Positions 27,710 through 37,260 of a stretch of DNA of 64,000 nucleotides are shown one piece after another (within the stretch, counting starts at the first letter, position 1; every line of letters begins with the position of its first letter). This DNA comes from Nitrospirota bacterium. Lineage in GTDB: Bacteria > Nitrospirota > Nitrospiria > Nitrospirales > Nitrospiraceae. The notes beneath the pieces were generated by a model. The model was given only the letters and a program-made list of their open reading frames with translations, made no database searches and was not told the DNA's origin. A program made the translations under genes and the position numbers. The stretch lies in contig NSIK01000010.1 in the NCBI GenBank assembly GCA_002737345.1, forward strand, positions 261,235 to 325,234, given 5' to 3'.

Positions 27710-28213
27710 ATGTCATTGCCGTACGTGCTCAGCCAGCTCCAGAATGCGTTCCCCGTCGGCTTGACCAAAATCGTCGAGTGGCGCGGCGAGCTTGCTGTGA
27801 CCGTGCCGCGGGAGCGGCTCCACGAGGTGGCGCAGTTTCTTCATGACGACCCGGCCATGGACTTTGACTACATCGTGCATGTGAGTTCGGTCGATTGGCC
27901 TGACGATGACGAGCGGTTCGAAGTCGTGTACGAGTTTTATTCGATCAAGAAGCGCCAGCGCATTCGCCTCAAGACCAGGACGCCGGAATCGGATTGCATT
28001 GTAGATTCCCTGACGGATCTCTGGAAGGGCGCGGATTTCATGGAGCGCGAGGTGTACGACATGATGGGGATCCGTTTTCGGAACCATCCGGATCTTCGCC
28101 GGATTCTGATGCCGGACGATTACACCGAGGGCTATCCGCTGCGAAAAGATTTCCCGTTGCGCGGCAAGGGCTGGCGCGACACTTTCGAATTCCTGGACGA
28201 AACTGCTCGGTAG
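27710..28213 (+). CDS. nuoC: NADH-quinone oxidoreductase subunit C
   Basis: Peripheral-arm subunit of 167 residues, separate from nuoD rather than fused as in E. coli. The 30-kDa-subunit signature is present: EREVYDMMGIRFRNHPDLRR then ILMPDDYTEGYPLRKDFP. It lies 10 bases after nuoB and 17 before nuoD. Confidence 0.96.
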   Translation: MSLPYVLSQLQNAFPVGLTKIVEWRGELAVTVPRERLHEVAQFLHDDPAMDFDYIVHVSSVDWPDDDERFEVVYEFYSIKKRQRIRLKTRTPESDCIVDSLTDLWKGADFMEREVYDMMGIRFRNHPDLRRILMPDDYTEGYPLRKDFPLRGKGWRDTFEFLDETAR

Positions 28214-28230
28214 ACCCTGTAGGATAGACG

Positions 28231-29475
28231 ATGGCTTTTGAAGATCAACGTACAACCGTCTATAAGGTCGATCCGGCCCATCCGGAAAGCGAGACTCTGC
28301 CGACTTTGCGGACGGAAGAGCTCCTGCTCAACATGGGGCCTCAGCATCCGAGCACCCATGGAGTCTTAAAAGTCATTCTCGAGCTGGAAGGCGAGCGCCT
28401 CGTTAAATCGACCCCCGTGCTGGGATTTCTCCATCGCGGGGTGGAGAAGCTCGCGGAAGACGGCACCTACCACCAGTTCATTCCCCATACGGACCGGCTC
28501 GACTACGTCTGCGCGATGTACAACAACTTTGCCTACTGCCGCGCGGTCGAAAAACTCATGAACATCACCGTGCCGGACCGTGCGGAATATCTGCGCACGA
28601 TCGTGGCGGAGGTGCAGCGGATTATCGGCCATCAGTTCTGGCTTGGCACCCAGGCCCTCGACATCGGAGCCATGACCGTCTTCTTCTATTGTTTCCGCGA
28701 CCGGGAAATTCTGCTGGATTGGTTCGACGAGCTTTGCGGCGCGCGGCTCACAACGAGCTGGTACCGCATCGGCGGCGTTGAGCGGGACTTTACCGCGTCG
28801 TTGCTCGACAAGCTGAGGCAGTTCCTGGATTATTTCCCGCCGAAAATCGACGAGTACATTGTCTTCCTGGAGAAGAACCGGATCTGGGTGGCGCGGACGA
28901 AGGGCGTGGCGGTGATTTCGGCGGAAGATGCCGTGAGTTTCGGCCTGAGCGGCCCGACGCTTCGGGGCTCGGGCGTCGACTACGATCTCCGGAAGGCCGA
29001 GCCCTATTCGGCTTATCCGAAGTGCGAATTCAGCGTGCCCCTTGGCAAGAACGGCGACACCTACGATCGGTACTGGATTCGCGTTCAGGAACTCTACGAA
29101 AGCGTGAAGATCATCCGGCAATGTCTGGACCAGATACAGGACGGCCCCATTATGGCCGATGTGCCCAGCGTCACCATGCCGCCGAAAGAGCGAGTCTTTA
29201 CGAATCTGGAATCGATGATCCAACATTTCAAGCTTTTTTCTCAGGGGTTCGATGCGCCTCCGGGAGAGATCTATTGCGGCACCGAAGCGCATAAGGGCGA
29301 ACTGGGTTTTTATATCGTTAGCGTCGGCGGTGGGAAGCCCTACCGCTTGAAGATTCGCGCCCCCTCTTTCATCCACATGGGCGCGTTCGACTATATGTCC
29401 AGGGGGTACATGATCGCCGACGCGATCACGCTCTTCGGGACCTACGACATTGTGATGGGTGAGTGCGACCGGTAG
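28231..29475 (+). CDS. nuoD: NADH-quinone oxidoreductase subunit D
   Basis: 49-kDa subunit forming the quinone pocket with NuoB. It has 414 residues. The N-terminal LNMGPQHPSTHGVLKVILEL contains the His pair of the quinone headgroup site, and the C-terminal DIVMGECDR ends as in the family. No insertion or truncation is apparent. Confidence 0.97.
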   Translation: MAFEDQRTTVYKVDPAHPESETLPTLRTEELLLNMGPQHPSTHGVLKVILELEGERLVKSTPVLGFLHRGVEKLAEDGTYHQFIPHTDRLDYVCAMYNNFAYCRAVEKLMNITVPDRAEYLRTIVAEVQRIIGHQFWLGTQALDIGAMTVFFYCFRDREILLDWFDELCGARLTTSWYRIGGVERDFTASLLDKLRQFLDYFPPKIDEYIVFLEKNRIWVARTKGVAVISAEDAVSFGLSGPTLRGSGVDYDLRKAEPYSAYPKCEFSVPLGKNGDTYDRYWIRVQELYESVKIIRQCLDQIQDGPIMADVPSVTMPPKERVFTNLESMIQHFKLFSQGFDAPPGEIYCGTEAHKGELGFYIVSVGGGKPYRLKIRAPSFIHMGAFDYMSRGYMIADAITLFGTYDIVMGECDR

Positions 29476-29554
29476 ATGCCAAACGTAAGGAGTGAACGGT
29501 AAAAGGTAGAGCGACGATGTCGTTTTGTGTTTTACGTGTCACGAGGAAAAGAAC

Positions 29555-32248
29555 ATGGGTTTAAAGCCAGCAACCAATCCTGACGTGGAAGCCGCCACGA
29601 TCGAACTGTCGATCGATGGGAAGATCGTGGCCGCCAAGAACGGCGTGTCCCTGTACGACGTGATCTCGAGCACGGGCAAGATCATTCCGGCCATGTGCTA
29701 CCACTATACGTTCGATCCCTTCGGTTCCTGCGGCATGTGCCTGGTCATGCAGGAAGGCAAGAAAGCGCCGGTGCGTTCCTGTACCGCCAAGGCGGCAGCC
29801 GGCATGATCGTCCGAACCGAGGGCGAGGACCTTTTCCTGGCCAGGAAGAAAGCGGTGGAGAAGCATCTCTCGGTCCATCCGCTTGATTGCCCGGTCTGCG
29901 ACGCCGACGGCCATTGCGAACTGCAAGACATGGCGTTCCAGCACGGGGTCACAAACCTGCCCAACGCGAAACAGAAATTCATTCCGGAAGATACCCGCAG
30001 CCCGGTGCTCGACTTCAACATGAACCGCTGCATCGCCTGCGCGGAATGCATCAACGTCTGCAAGGACGTGCTGATGATCGACGTGCTCCAGTTCACGAAG
30101 AAGGACGGATTCACTCAAGTCGTGCCGAAGGGCGACGTGGCACTGTCCTGCGAATTCTGCGGCGACTGCCTCGCGGTCTGCCCGGTCGGCGCCATCACGA
30201 ACAAGTTCTCCAAGTATCTGTACAAGCCCTGGCAGATCAAAAAGACCACCACGACCTGCAACTACTGCGGAGACGGCTGTCAGATGCATCTTGAGACTAA
30301 GGACGCCGAAGTCGTCCGCGTGACCTCGCTTCTATCCTGGAAGAATAAATGGGGCGACCGGGCCGACACGGCCAAGGGCCATGGAGGGCTGTGCGTGCGG
30401 GGGCGTTTCGGGTTCGAGTACATTGATAGCCAAGCCCGGTTGAAGCAGCCGCTGCTCCGCAAGGACAATCAGCTTGTGCCGACCCCCTGGCTCGAAGCTA
30501 TGCATGTTGTGTCTGAGCGATTCGCCGAAATCCAGCGGAAGCATGGCCCGGACGCGATTGCCGGTTTGATCACCGCCCGCTGCACTAACGAAGAACTCTA
30601 TCTGTTCCAGAAGCTCATGCGCACCGGGTTCAAGACCAACCATCTCGACAGCAGCGCGCGCTACGGCCATCTCAATTTCGTCCATGCCTCCCGGCAGGCC
30701 TTGGGGATCGGGCGGAGCCCGAACGATTGGGAAGACCTGACGAAGGCCAAGGCGATTATCGTGATTGGCTCCAATATTACGGAGACGAACCCGCTCACGG
30801 CCGTGCGTATTAAGGAAGCGTTGCGCGTGTATCAGGCGCAGGTGGTCGTGATCGATTCCACCGTGACGAACATGGCCCGGCTCGCGTCCCATCCCGTCCT
30901 GATCAACCCAGGAACGGAAGGGCTCGTGATCGATGGACTCATCAAGGCCGCGCTGGAACTGGACTTGATCGATGAAGCGAGCGTCAAGCAGTATCCGCGG
31001 GCTTTCGAAGCCCTGAAGGCCGCTGTGGCTCATATTTCCTTGGAGCGGATCGCGGCGCAGACCGGTATGTCGGTCGATTGCTTGAGAAGCACCGTCGCGA
31101 TCTTCGCTGAAGCGCCCCGCTCCATCATCGTCTGCGCCGAGGGTATCGTCCGCCAAGCCAATGGCTATCAGAACGTGTTGAAGCTGATCGACCTCGCCTG
31201 GATCACTGGCAAGCTGGGCCAGCCAGGCTGCGGAGTGAATACCGTGACGGAAGAGCCGAACGAGCAGGGCGCCGTGGACATGGGCGTCGCGCCGGAATTC
31301 CTTCCCGGCCAAGCGTCATTCAACGATCAAGCCGCGCGCGACCGTTTCGGTAAGGCTTGGGACATGCCGCTCCCGGCCGCTGGATCCGGCGCGAACCTTG
31401 TCGAGATTCTCAAACGCTGCAAGAGCGGCGAGATCCGCGCCCTCTATGTGGTCGGAGAAAATCCTCTGGCCACGTTGCCTGCTTCGATGGAAGTCCGCGC
31501 CGCGCTGGATCGTTTGGAGTTGCTCGTTGTTCAGGATCCGTTCCTGACCGACACGGGCCGGATGGCCCATGCGGTGTTGCCTGCCTGCACCTCGGCAGAA
31601 AAGGACGGCACCTTTACGAACCTGGAAGGCCGCGTCCTACGTGTCCGCGAGGCCATGGATCCGATCGGAGAAAGCTTGCCGGATTGGCACATCATGACGG
31701 CGTTGGCCAATGCGCTGGGCTGCGAATGGGCCTATGAATCTTCGAACGATATTCAAGCGGAAATCATGAAAGTGCTCCCTGGCTACTACAACCTTGGGCA
31801 GCCCCGTAAAGTCGTGCCGACGGTGGACCGATATCTGTCTAGCGGCTATGACTCAGAAGTCTCGGCGCGTTATCAGGCTTCTGCCCCAGCCCCTAAGGAC
31901 CAGCGGCCCTTCACGCTGCTGATGGGACAGGTTCTCTATCACTCAGGCAAGCTGTCCACGGCAGCGCCAGGCCTTATCAAGATTTCGCCCAACACCGGCC
32001 GGCTCAAGATGAACCCGCAAGATATGGAACGGCTTGGAGTGAGTGAGGGAGCGAACGTGCGACTCACGTCGGATAGCGGGTCGCTCCAATTGGCGGTCCA
32101 AGCCGATCAGTTCGTTACGACGCAGACCTGTTTCTTTCCAGAGCATTTCAACGAGCCCCCGGTGAAAGATCTGATGGCGGTCCAGGTCGATCCGACGACC
32201 GGCGTGCCCTCGTTCAAGCAGACCCGTGTGACGATCGACAAGGCGTAA
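29555..32248 (+). CDS. nuoG: NADH-quinone oxidoreductase subunit G
   Basis: Iron-sulfur subunit of the electron-input arm, 897 residues from ATG 29555. The [2Fe-2S] domain has C-x10-C-G-M-C (near residues 48-62) and a later Cys. Next comes the His-Cys3 [4Fe-4S] site (HPLDCPVCDADGHC), two ferredoxin-like sites (CIACAECINVC and CEFCGDCLAVC), and the N7-type site CNYCGDGC with a distant Cys in GGLCVRG. A full molybdopterin-oxidoreductase-like domain follows and ends with a dinucleotide-binding-like C-terminal domain. nuoE and nuoF, its usual partners, are absent from this locus. Confidence 0.93.
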   Translation: MGLKPATNPDVEAATIELSIDGKIVAAKNGVSLYDVISSTGKIIPAMCYHYTFDPFGSCGMCLVMQEGKKAPVRSCTAKAAAGMIVRTEGEDLFLARKKAVEKHLSVHPLDCPVCDADGHCELQDMAFQHGVTNLPNAKQKFIPEDTRSPVLDFNMNRCIACAECINVCKDVLMIDVLQFTKKDGFTQVVPKGDVALSCEFCGDCLAVCPVGAITNKFSKYLYKPWQIKKTTTTCNYCGDGCQMHLETKDAEVVRVTSLLSWKNKWGDRADTAKGHGGLCVRGRFGFEYIDSQARLKQPLLRKDNQLVPTPWLEAMHVVSERFAEIQRKHGPDAIAGLITARCTNEELYLFQKLMRTGFKTNHLDSSARYGHLNFVHASRQALGIGRSPNDWEDLTKAKAIIVIGSNITETNPLTAVRIKEALRVYQAQVVVIDSTVTNMARLASHPVLINPGTEGLVIDGLIKAALELDLIDEASVKQYPRAFEALKAAVAHISLERIAAQTGMSVDCLRSTVAIFAEAPRSIIVCAEGIVRQANGYQNVLKLIDLAWITGKLGQPGCGVNTVTEEPNEQGAVDMGVAPEFLPGQASFNDQAARDRFGKAWDMPLPAAGSGANLVEILKRCKSGEIRALYVVGENPLATLPASMEVRAALDRLELLVVQDPFLTDTGRMAHAVLPACTSAEKDGTFTNLEGRVLRVREAMDPIGESLPDWHIMTALANALGCEWAYESSNDIQAEIMKVLPGYYNLGQPRKVVPTVDRYLSSGYDSEVSARYQASAPAPKDQRPFTLLMGQVLYHSGKLSTAAPGLIKISPNTGRLKMNPQDMERLGVSEGANVRLTSDSGSLQLAVQADQFVTTQTCFFPEHFNEPPVKDLMAVQVDPTTGVPSFKQTRVTIDKA

Positions 32249-32267
32249 GGGGAAACAGGAAGCGCAC

Positions 32268-32855
32268 ATGCGTATCACCGTACTGATTAAAAAAGTTCTC
32301 CAGGCCGCCCTGTTCTATGAGATCTGGGGCGCGATGAAGGTCACGTTCAAGCATATGTTCCACAAGCCCATCACCTTCCAGTATCCGCGGGAGCAGCGGA
32401 TCCTCCCCGATACGCACCGGGGGGCACTGGCTTTGTTACGTTACGACGACCATCAGGAGCGCTGTGTTGGCTGCGACCTCTGCGAAGCCGCCTGCCCCTC
32501 CCGCTGCATCAAGGTGATCAGCGCGGAAGATGTAAAGCGCCCGCTGCAGCGGATCGCCAGCGAGTTCTATATCGACATTACGAAATGTGTGTTCTGCGGC
32601 TATTGCGTCGAGGCCTGTCCCGTCAACGCATTGGCCATGACAAAGATGTATGAGTTTTCGACGCACGACAAACGTACGCTGCTGTTTGACAAGGAGCGGC
32701 TGTACGACATCGGCGAGCGCCATCTCGAGGATGCAAAAAAATACTTGTATGCGCATAATCAGGAAAAGAACGTTGAGGAAAGCCGGGAGTATCGGTATTA
32801 CTTTCCGCAATCGGTGCTGAAGCCGACTCAACCACCACCGAAGCATCTGGGCTGA
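32268..32855 (+). CDS. nuoI: NADH-quinone oxidoreductase subunit I
   Basis: Two [4Fe-4S] clusters (N6a and N6b) relay electrons towards N2. It has 195 residues with CVGCDLCEAACPSRC and CVFCGYCVEACPVNAL. An N-terminal amphipathic region anchors it to the membrane arm. It begins 19 bases after nuoG, in the place where nuoH is expected in the usual order. Confidence 0.96.
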   Translation: MRITVLIKKVLQAALFYEIWGAMKVTFKHMFHKPITFQYPREQRILPDTHRGALALLRYDDHQERCVGCDLCEAACPSRCIKVISAEDVKRPLQRIASEFYIDITKCVFCGYCVEACPVNALAMTKMYEFSTHDKRTLLFDKERLYDIGERHLEDAKKYLYAHNQEKNVEESREYRYYFPQSVLKPTQPPPKHLG

Positions 32856-32863
32856 GTCGATTC

Positions 32864-33388
32864 ATGGTTGTGGTCTTTTTTACTTATTTCGCATTGGCCA
32901 GCATCGTGGCAGGCGTGATGACGGTTGCGCTCAAGCACCCGGTCCATTGCGGTCTCGCGCTCCTGGCCCTGCTGCTCCATGTCTCCGGACTCTTCATCCT
33001 CCTCAACGCCGAATTCCTCTGGGCCGTGCAGGTCATTGTCTATGCCGGCGCGATCCTCGTCCTCTATCTCTTTGTGCTGATGCTCTTGAATTTGAAAACC
33101 GACGACCGGTATTTCCATTCCTCCTACCGGTATTTTCTGGCGCCTGCTGCCATCGGATCCGCCTATGTTCTGTTTCTGCTGATGCGCTCGCCCTTCAAGG
33201 GCGCGAAGGGCGATGCCCCCACGGTGGCGGTCCTCCAGGACGGCGATACCTATGCAGTCGGCATCAAGATGTTTAGCGATTATCTGTTGCAGTTTGAAAT
33301 TGTCGGGGTGTTCCTGTTGGGCGCCATCATCGGAGCGATCGTGCTGGCGAAAACGCCGAAGCCGGTCGTCGACAAACGTGACAGGTAA
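32864..33388 (+). CDS. nuoJ: NADH-quinone oxidoreductase subunit J
   Basis: Membrane subunit of 174 residues with five predicted helices. Helix 3 contains FLWAVQVIVYAGAILVLYLF, including the conserved Tyr-Ala-Gly-Ala-Ile segment where a pi-bulge forms in known structures. It lies 8 bases after nuoI. Confidence 0.94.
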   Translation: MVVVFFTYFALASIVAGVMTVALKHPVHCGLALLALLLHVSGLFILLNAEFLWAVQVIVYAGAILVLYLFVLMLLNLKTDDRYFHSSYRYFLAPAAIGSAYVLFLLMRSPFKGAKGDAPTVAVLQDGDTYAVGIKMFSDYLLQFEIVGVFLLGAIIGAIVLAKTPKPVVDKRDR

Positions 33389-33418
33389 GGGGTTCACCCA
33401 GTTCAGCCCGCGAGGCCT

Positions 33419-33721
33419 ATGGTTCCCTTAAGCGCATATGTCGCCGTCAGCGCCGTCCTCTTTCTCACCGGCCTGCTCGGCGTGTTGATCCGGCGGAACT
33501 TCATCATCGTGTTGATGTCCGTCGAGATCATGTTGAACGCGGCCAATATTAATCTCGTCGCCTTTTCCTACTATCTGGAATCGATGGCAGGCCAGCTGGT
33601 CGCCCTCTTTATTATTGCTATTGCAGCAGGGGAAGCGGCGATCGGACTGGCCATTATTATCGTCGTGTTCCGTGGAAAGATCTCCACGAACGTGGACGAG
33701 ATGAATCTTTTGAAGTGGTAA
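33419..33721 (+). CDS. nuoK: NADH-quinone oxidoreductase subunit K
   Basis: 100 residues, three helices, the normal size. The conserved membrane Glu lies in [12 protein letters not shown] (helix 2), and a second Glu in [11 protein letters not shown] (helix 3). The stop lies one base before the GTG start of nuoL. Confidence 0.96.
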   Translation: MVPLSAYVAVSAVLFLTGLLGVLIRRNFIIVLMSVEIMLNAANINLVAFSYYLESMAGQLVALFIIAIAAGEAAIGLAIIIVVFRGKISTNVDEMNLLKW

Positions 33722-33722
33722 C

Positions 33723-35687
33723 GTGACAGATTTATTAATCAAGCTGATTCCGGTGTTCCCTTTGCTGGCCGTGCTCCTGAACGGGCTCGCGGGTAAGCGC
33801 TATTCCCATGAGATCGCCCATCGCCTAGCCTGGGGATCGGTGGGTCTGTCGTTTCTCTGCACGCTTGGCGTCTTCGTCGACGTCGTCCAGTCCGGCACCG
33901 CGCATGAAGTCGTCGCCTACCAATGGATTTTTGGCGGCGATCTAACGATCAATCTGGCCTATCTCGTCGATCCGCTCACCTGCATCATGTTGCTGGTGGT
34001 GACGGGCGTCGGCTTCCTGATCCATATCTACTCCGTTGGCTATATGCATGGGGAAGCGGGGTTCACCCGCTTCTTCACGTACATGAACCTCTTCATGGTC
34101 TCCATGCTGCTCCTCGTCATGGGGAACAACTATCTCGTCCTCTTCATCGGCTGGGAAGGAGTCGGGCTCTGCTCCTATCTCCTGATCGGCTACTACTACG
34201 ACAAGGTCTCCGCTGCGAAGGCCGCGTCGAAAGCCTTCGTCGTGAACCGCATCGGCGATGCGGGTTTCCTCTTGGCCATCTTCCTGATTTTTATTAACTT
34301 CAAGACGCTCGACTATACGAAGGTCTTCGCCCAGGTCGGGCAGCTTTCTCCGGGTATGGCGACGGCGATCGCACTCTGTCTCCTTGTCGGCGCAGTCGGT
34401 AAGTCTGCGCAGCTGCCCCTGTATACTTGGCTCCCTGATGCGATGGAGGGCCCGACCCCTGTTAGCGCCCTCATCCATGCCGCGACGATGGTGACGGCCG
34501 GGGTCTACATGATCGTGCGCAACCATGCGATCTTCGATCTGTCGCCCACGGCCATGACGATCGTTGGCGGCATCGGCGGGCTCACGGCCCTCTTTGCCGC
34601 GACCATCGGCCTGGTACAAACGGATATCAAACGCGTCCTGGCCTATTCGACGGTGAGCCAGCTCGGTTATATGTTTCTGGGTTGCGGGATTGGAGCCTAT
34701 ACGGCCGCCGTGTTCCACCTCATGACTCATGCCTTCTTTAAGGCCCTCTTGTTTCTCTCGGCCGGATCAGTGATCCACGCGCTCTCGGGCGAGCAGGACA
34801 TCCGCAAGATGGGCGGCCTCAGCTCGAAGATCCCTTGGACTTATCGTGTGTTCTTGATCGGTACCATCGCCATCGCGGGCATTCCGCCCTTGGCGGGGTT
34901 CTGGAGCAAAGATGAAATTCTGGCTCATGCCTTCACGCATGGGCATTACCTCTTGTATGGCATGGCCGCCATCGGCGCCTTGCTGACGTCCTTCTATATG
35001 TTCCGCCTGACCTATCTGACGTTTTACGGCACGTCCCGCCTGGATCACCATACGGCGGAACATGTCCATGAATCGCCGATGGTGATGGTCGGCCCTTTGA
35101 TGGCGTTGGGCGTGTTGTCCATTTTCGGCGGGCTTCTGGGCTTTCCTCCCGAGCATGGCTGGCTCCATGGATTCCTGGCGCCAGTTGCGGGAGCGGGAGC
35201 CGAACATACCGCGAGCGCCGACCTGGTGCTGACGCTCATGATGGTGGCCACAGGGATCGCATTGCTCGGCTGGGGCGTCGCGCATTATTTCTACAGTGTG
35301 GACCTCTCGGCGCCGGACCGGCTGGCAGCCAAGTTTCAGGCGGCGTATCAGACATTGCTCGACAAGTACTACGTCGATGAGCTCTACGACCGGCTCTTTG
35401 TGGAGCCGACCAAAAAGTTGGGAGAGCTCCTCGATTGGTTTGATCGCACCGTGATCGATGGCCTCGTCCGCGGAGTGGCGCAGATGGCGGAAATGGGCGC
35501 GGCCGGCTCGACCTGGATGGAAAAGTATGTGATCTACAGCGGCCTGAACGTGATTGGATACGGCAACCATCGCATCGCCAGGCAGTGGCGGCAGCTGCAA
35601 AGCGGTATGGTGCAACATTATGCCGCTATCCTGGTGGCGGGCCTGTTCCTGTTAGCGGTGATTATTCAGCTCATCATGCAACTATAA
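33723..35687 (+). CDS. nuoL: NADH-quinone oxidoreductase subunit L
   Basis: Distal antiporter-like proton-pumping subunit, 654 residues from a GTG start. That is about 40 longer than the E. coli protein. The helix-5 Glu lies in FIGWEGVGLCSYLLIGYY, and the helix-7 Lys in VGKSAQLPLYTWLPDAMEGP. The C-terminal part includes the lateral helix and terminal helix. The extra length lies in this half and would fit a longer lateral helix, needed if two NuoM subunits must be bridged; this is inference. Confidence 0.95.
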   Translation: MTDLLIKLIPVFPLLAVLLNGLAGKRYSHEIAHRLAWGSVGLSFLCTLGVFVDVVQSGTAHEVVAYQWIFGGDLTINLAYLVDPLTCIMLLVVTGVGFLIHIYSVGYMHGEAGFTRFFTYMNLFMVSMLLLVMGNNYLVLFIGWEGVGLCSYLLIGYYYDKVSAAKAASKAFVVNRIGDAGFLLAIFLIFINFKTLDYTKVFAQVGQLSPGMATAIALCLLVGAVGKSAQLPLYTWLPDAMEGPTPVSALIHAATMVTAGVYMIVRNHAIFDLSPTAMTIVGGIGGLTALFAATIGLVQTDIKRVLAYSTVSQLGYMFLGCGIGAYTAAVFHLMTHAFFKALLFLSAGSVIHALSGEQDIRKMGGLSSKIPWTYRVFLIGTIAIAGIPPLAGFWSKDEILAHAFTHGHYLLYGMAAIGALLTSFYMFRLTYLTFYGTSRLDHHTAEHVHESPMVMVGPLMALGVLSIFGGLLGFPPEHGWLHGFLAPVAGAGAEHTASADLVLTLMMVATGIALLGWGVAHYFYSVDLSAPDRLAAKFQAAYQTLLDKYYVDELYDRLFVEPTKKLGELLDWFDRTVIDGLVRGVAQMAEMGAAGSTWMEKYVIYSGLNVIGYGNHRIARQWRQLQSGMVQHYAAILVAGLFLLAVIIQLIMQL

Positions 35688-35696
35688 GCACACTGT

Positions 35697-37256
35697 ATGT
35701 TAGAAGAACTGGCCTCAACATTTCCTATTCTGACCTGTATCCTCTTCCTCCCCCTCGTCGGGGCCGTGGTCCTGTGGCTGGTCGAGGACGAGGACATGGT
35801 CCGGATTTCCGCTTTGACGATCGCGCTCGTGGAGTTGGCCCTTTCCGTGTTCGTGCTGCTCCGGTTTCTTCCCGACTCTGCGGCGATGCAGTTTACGGAA
35901 CATGTGGCCTGGATTCCCGCCCTCGGGGTGAGCTATCACCTGGCGGCCGACGGGATCAGCGTGTTGTTCGTCGGGCTGACGGCTTTCCTCACGGTCCTGA
36001 TCGTCATCTATTCCTGGGACACGGTCCGTCATCAAGTGAAGCTGTACATGATGGCCCTGCTCGCGCTCGAAACGACGACGATGGGGGTTTTCCTTTCCAT
36101 CGACTTGATTCTCTTCTTCGTCTTCTGGGAGTTGATGCTCATCCCTAGTTATTTTCTGATCAAGCTCTGGGGTGGAGGAGCGGAGCGGCATTACGCGGCA
36201 TTGAAATATGTGCTCTACACCCTGCTCGGCAGCGTGTTCATGTTGGTCGGCATCGCCCTCCTGGACCTCAATTATCACCAGTGGGCGACGCTGCACCATA
36301 TGGATCCGAGCTATTCGTTTGATCTGCTAGAGTTGCTTGCCGTGCCGATTCCGCTCAGCCAGCAGATCCTTATTTTCTGGCTTCTGTTCCTCGGCTTTGC
36401 ATTCAAGGCTCCGCTGTTCCCCTTCCATACCTGGCTCCCGGACGCCCTCTTGGAGGGACCGATCGGTATGGCGGTGGTGCTGGCAGGGTTGAAGCTCGGG
36501 ACCTTCGGCTTCATTCGCTTTAGCATTCCCTTGCTGCCGGATGCCTCGAAGAGTCAGACCGTTGTCACGGTCATCATGGTCCTGGGCTTGTTGGCCATTT
36601 TATACGGGGCCATCATGGCGCTGATCCAGTCGGATTTCCGCCGGCTCCTGGCTTTCAGCAGCATTAGCCACCTTGGGTTCGTCGTGATCGGCCTCTTCGC
36701 TCTGAATTATCAGGGGCTCCAGGGCAGCCTACTCACCATGATTAACTTGGGGTTCAGCACGGCAGGGCTGTTCTTTATCGCCGGCTTTCTCTATTCACGG
36801 CAGCAGAGCACCGAGTTGAGGGCCTTCGGCGGCATGGCCAAGCAGACCCCCGTGCTCGCTAGCTTTTTCTTATTCATCGGGCTGGCCTCGATCGGTCTGC
36901 CTGGCACCAACGGCTTCGTCGGAGAATTCCTGATCCTCCTGGGCACCTTCAAGGCCAATTGGCTGTATGGCGGGATCGCAGTCACCGGTGTCATCTTCGG
37001 CGCGGCCTATTTCCTCTGGTACTACGAGCGGGCGATGCTGGGACCGGTTGGCAAGGCGGTGAAAGATTCCCTGAAAGATCTGCATCCGCGCGAAATGATT
37101 ATCGCCTCGGCCCTGTCGGTCATGATTCTTTGGATTGGACTCTATCCTGCTCCATTTTTGAGAATAATGAACGGGTCGGTGCAGGCGTTAGTCGATCGAG
37201 TGGACCGGGGCGCCATGCCATCACTCGAGTCCAAGCTGCAGATAAGGGTGGATTGA
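35697..37256 (+). CDS. nuoM: NADH-quinone oxidoreductase subunit M, first copy
   Basis: Antiporter-like subunit of 519 residues and about 14 helices. The key ionisable residues are present: Glu145 in FWELMLIPSYF (helix 5) and Lys237 in FAFKAPLFPFHTWLPDA (helix 7). It is followed 4 bases later by a second, clearly different NuoM, so both are probably in the same complex. Confidence 0.95.
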   Translation: MLEELASTFPILTCILFLPLVGAVVLWLVEDEDMVRISALTIALVELALSVFVLLRFLPDSAAMQFTEHVAWIPALGVSYHLAADGISVLFVGLTAFLTVLIVIYSWDTVRHQVKLYMMALLALETTTMGVFLSIDLILFFVFWELMLIPSYFLIKLWGGGAERHYAALKYVLYTLLGSVFMLVGIALLDLNYHQWATLHHMDPSYSFDLLELLAVPIPLSQQILIFWLLFLGFAFKAPLFPFHTWLPDALLEGPIGMAVVLAGLKLGTFGFIRFSIPLLPDASKSQTVVTVIMVLGLLAILYGAIMALIQSDFRRLLAFSSISHLGFVVIGLFALNYQGLQGSLLTMINLGFSTAGLFFIAGFLYSRQQSTELRAFGGMAKQTPVLASFFLFIGLASIGLPGTNGFVGEFLILLGTFKANWLYGGIAVTGVIFGAAYFLWYYERAMLGPVGKAVKDSLKDLHPREMIIASALSVMILWIGLYPAPFLRIMNGSVQALVDRVDRGAMPSLESKLQIRVD

Positions 37257-37260
37257 TCGT

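Noticed and set aside
28366..29376. Minus-strand open frame of 336 codons opposite nuoD
   Set aside because: Shadow frame in high-GC coding DNA; nuoD is certain on the plus strand.
33942..35618. Long minus-strand frames opposite nuoL
   Set aside because: Shadow frames of a conserved gene, no ribosome site.
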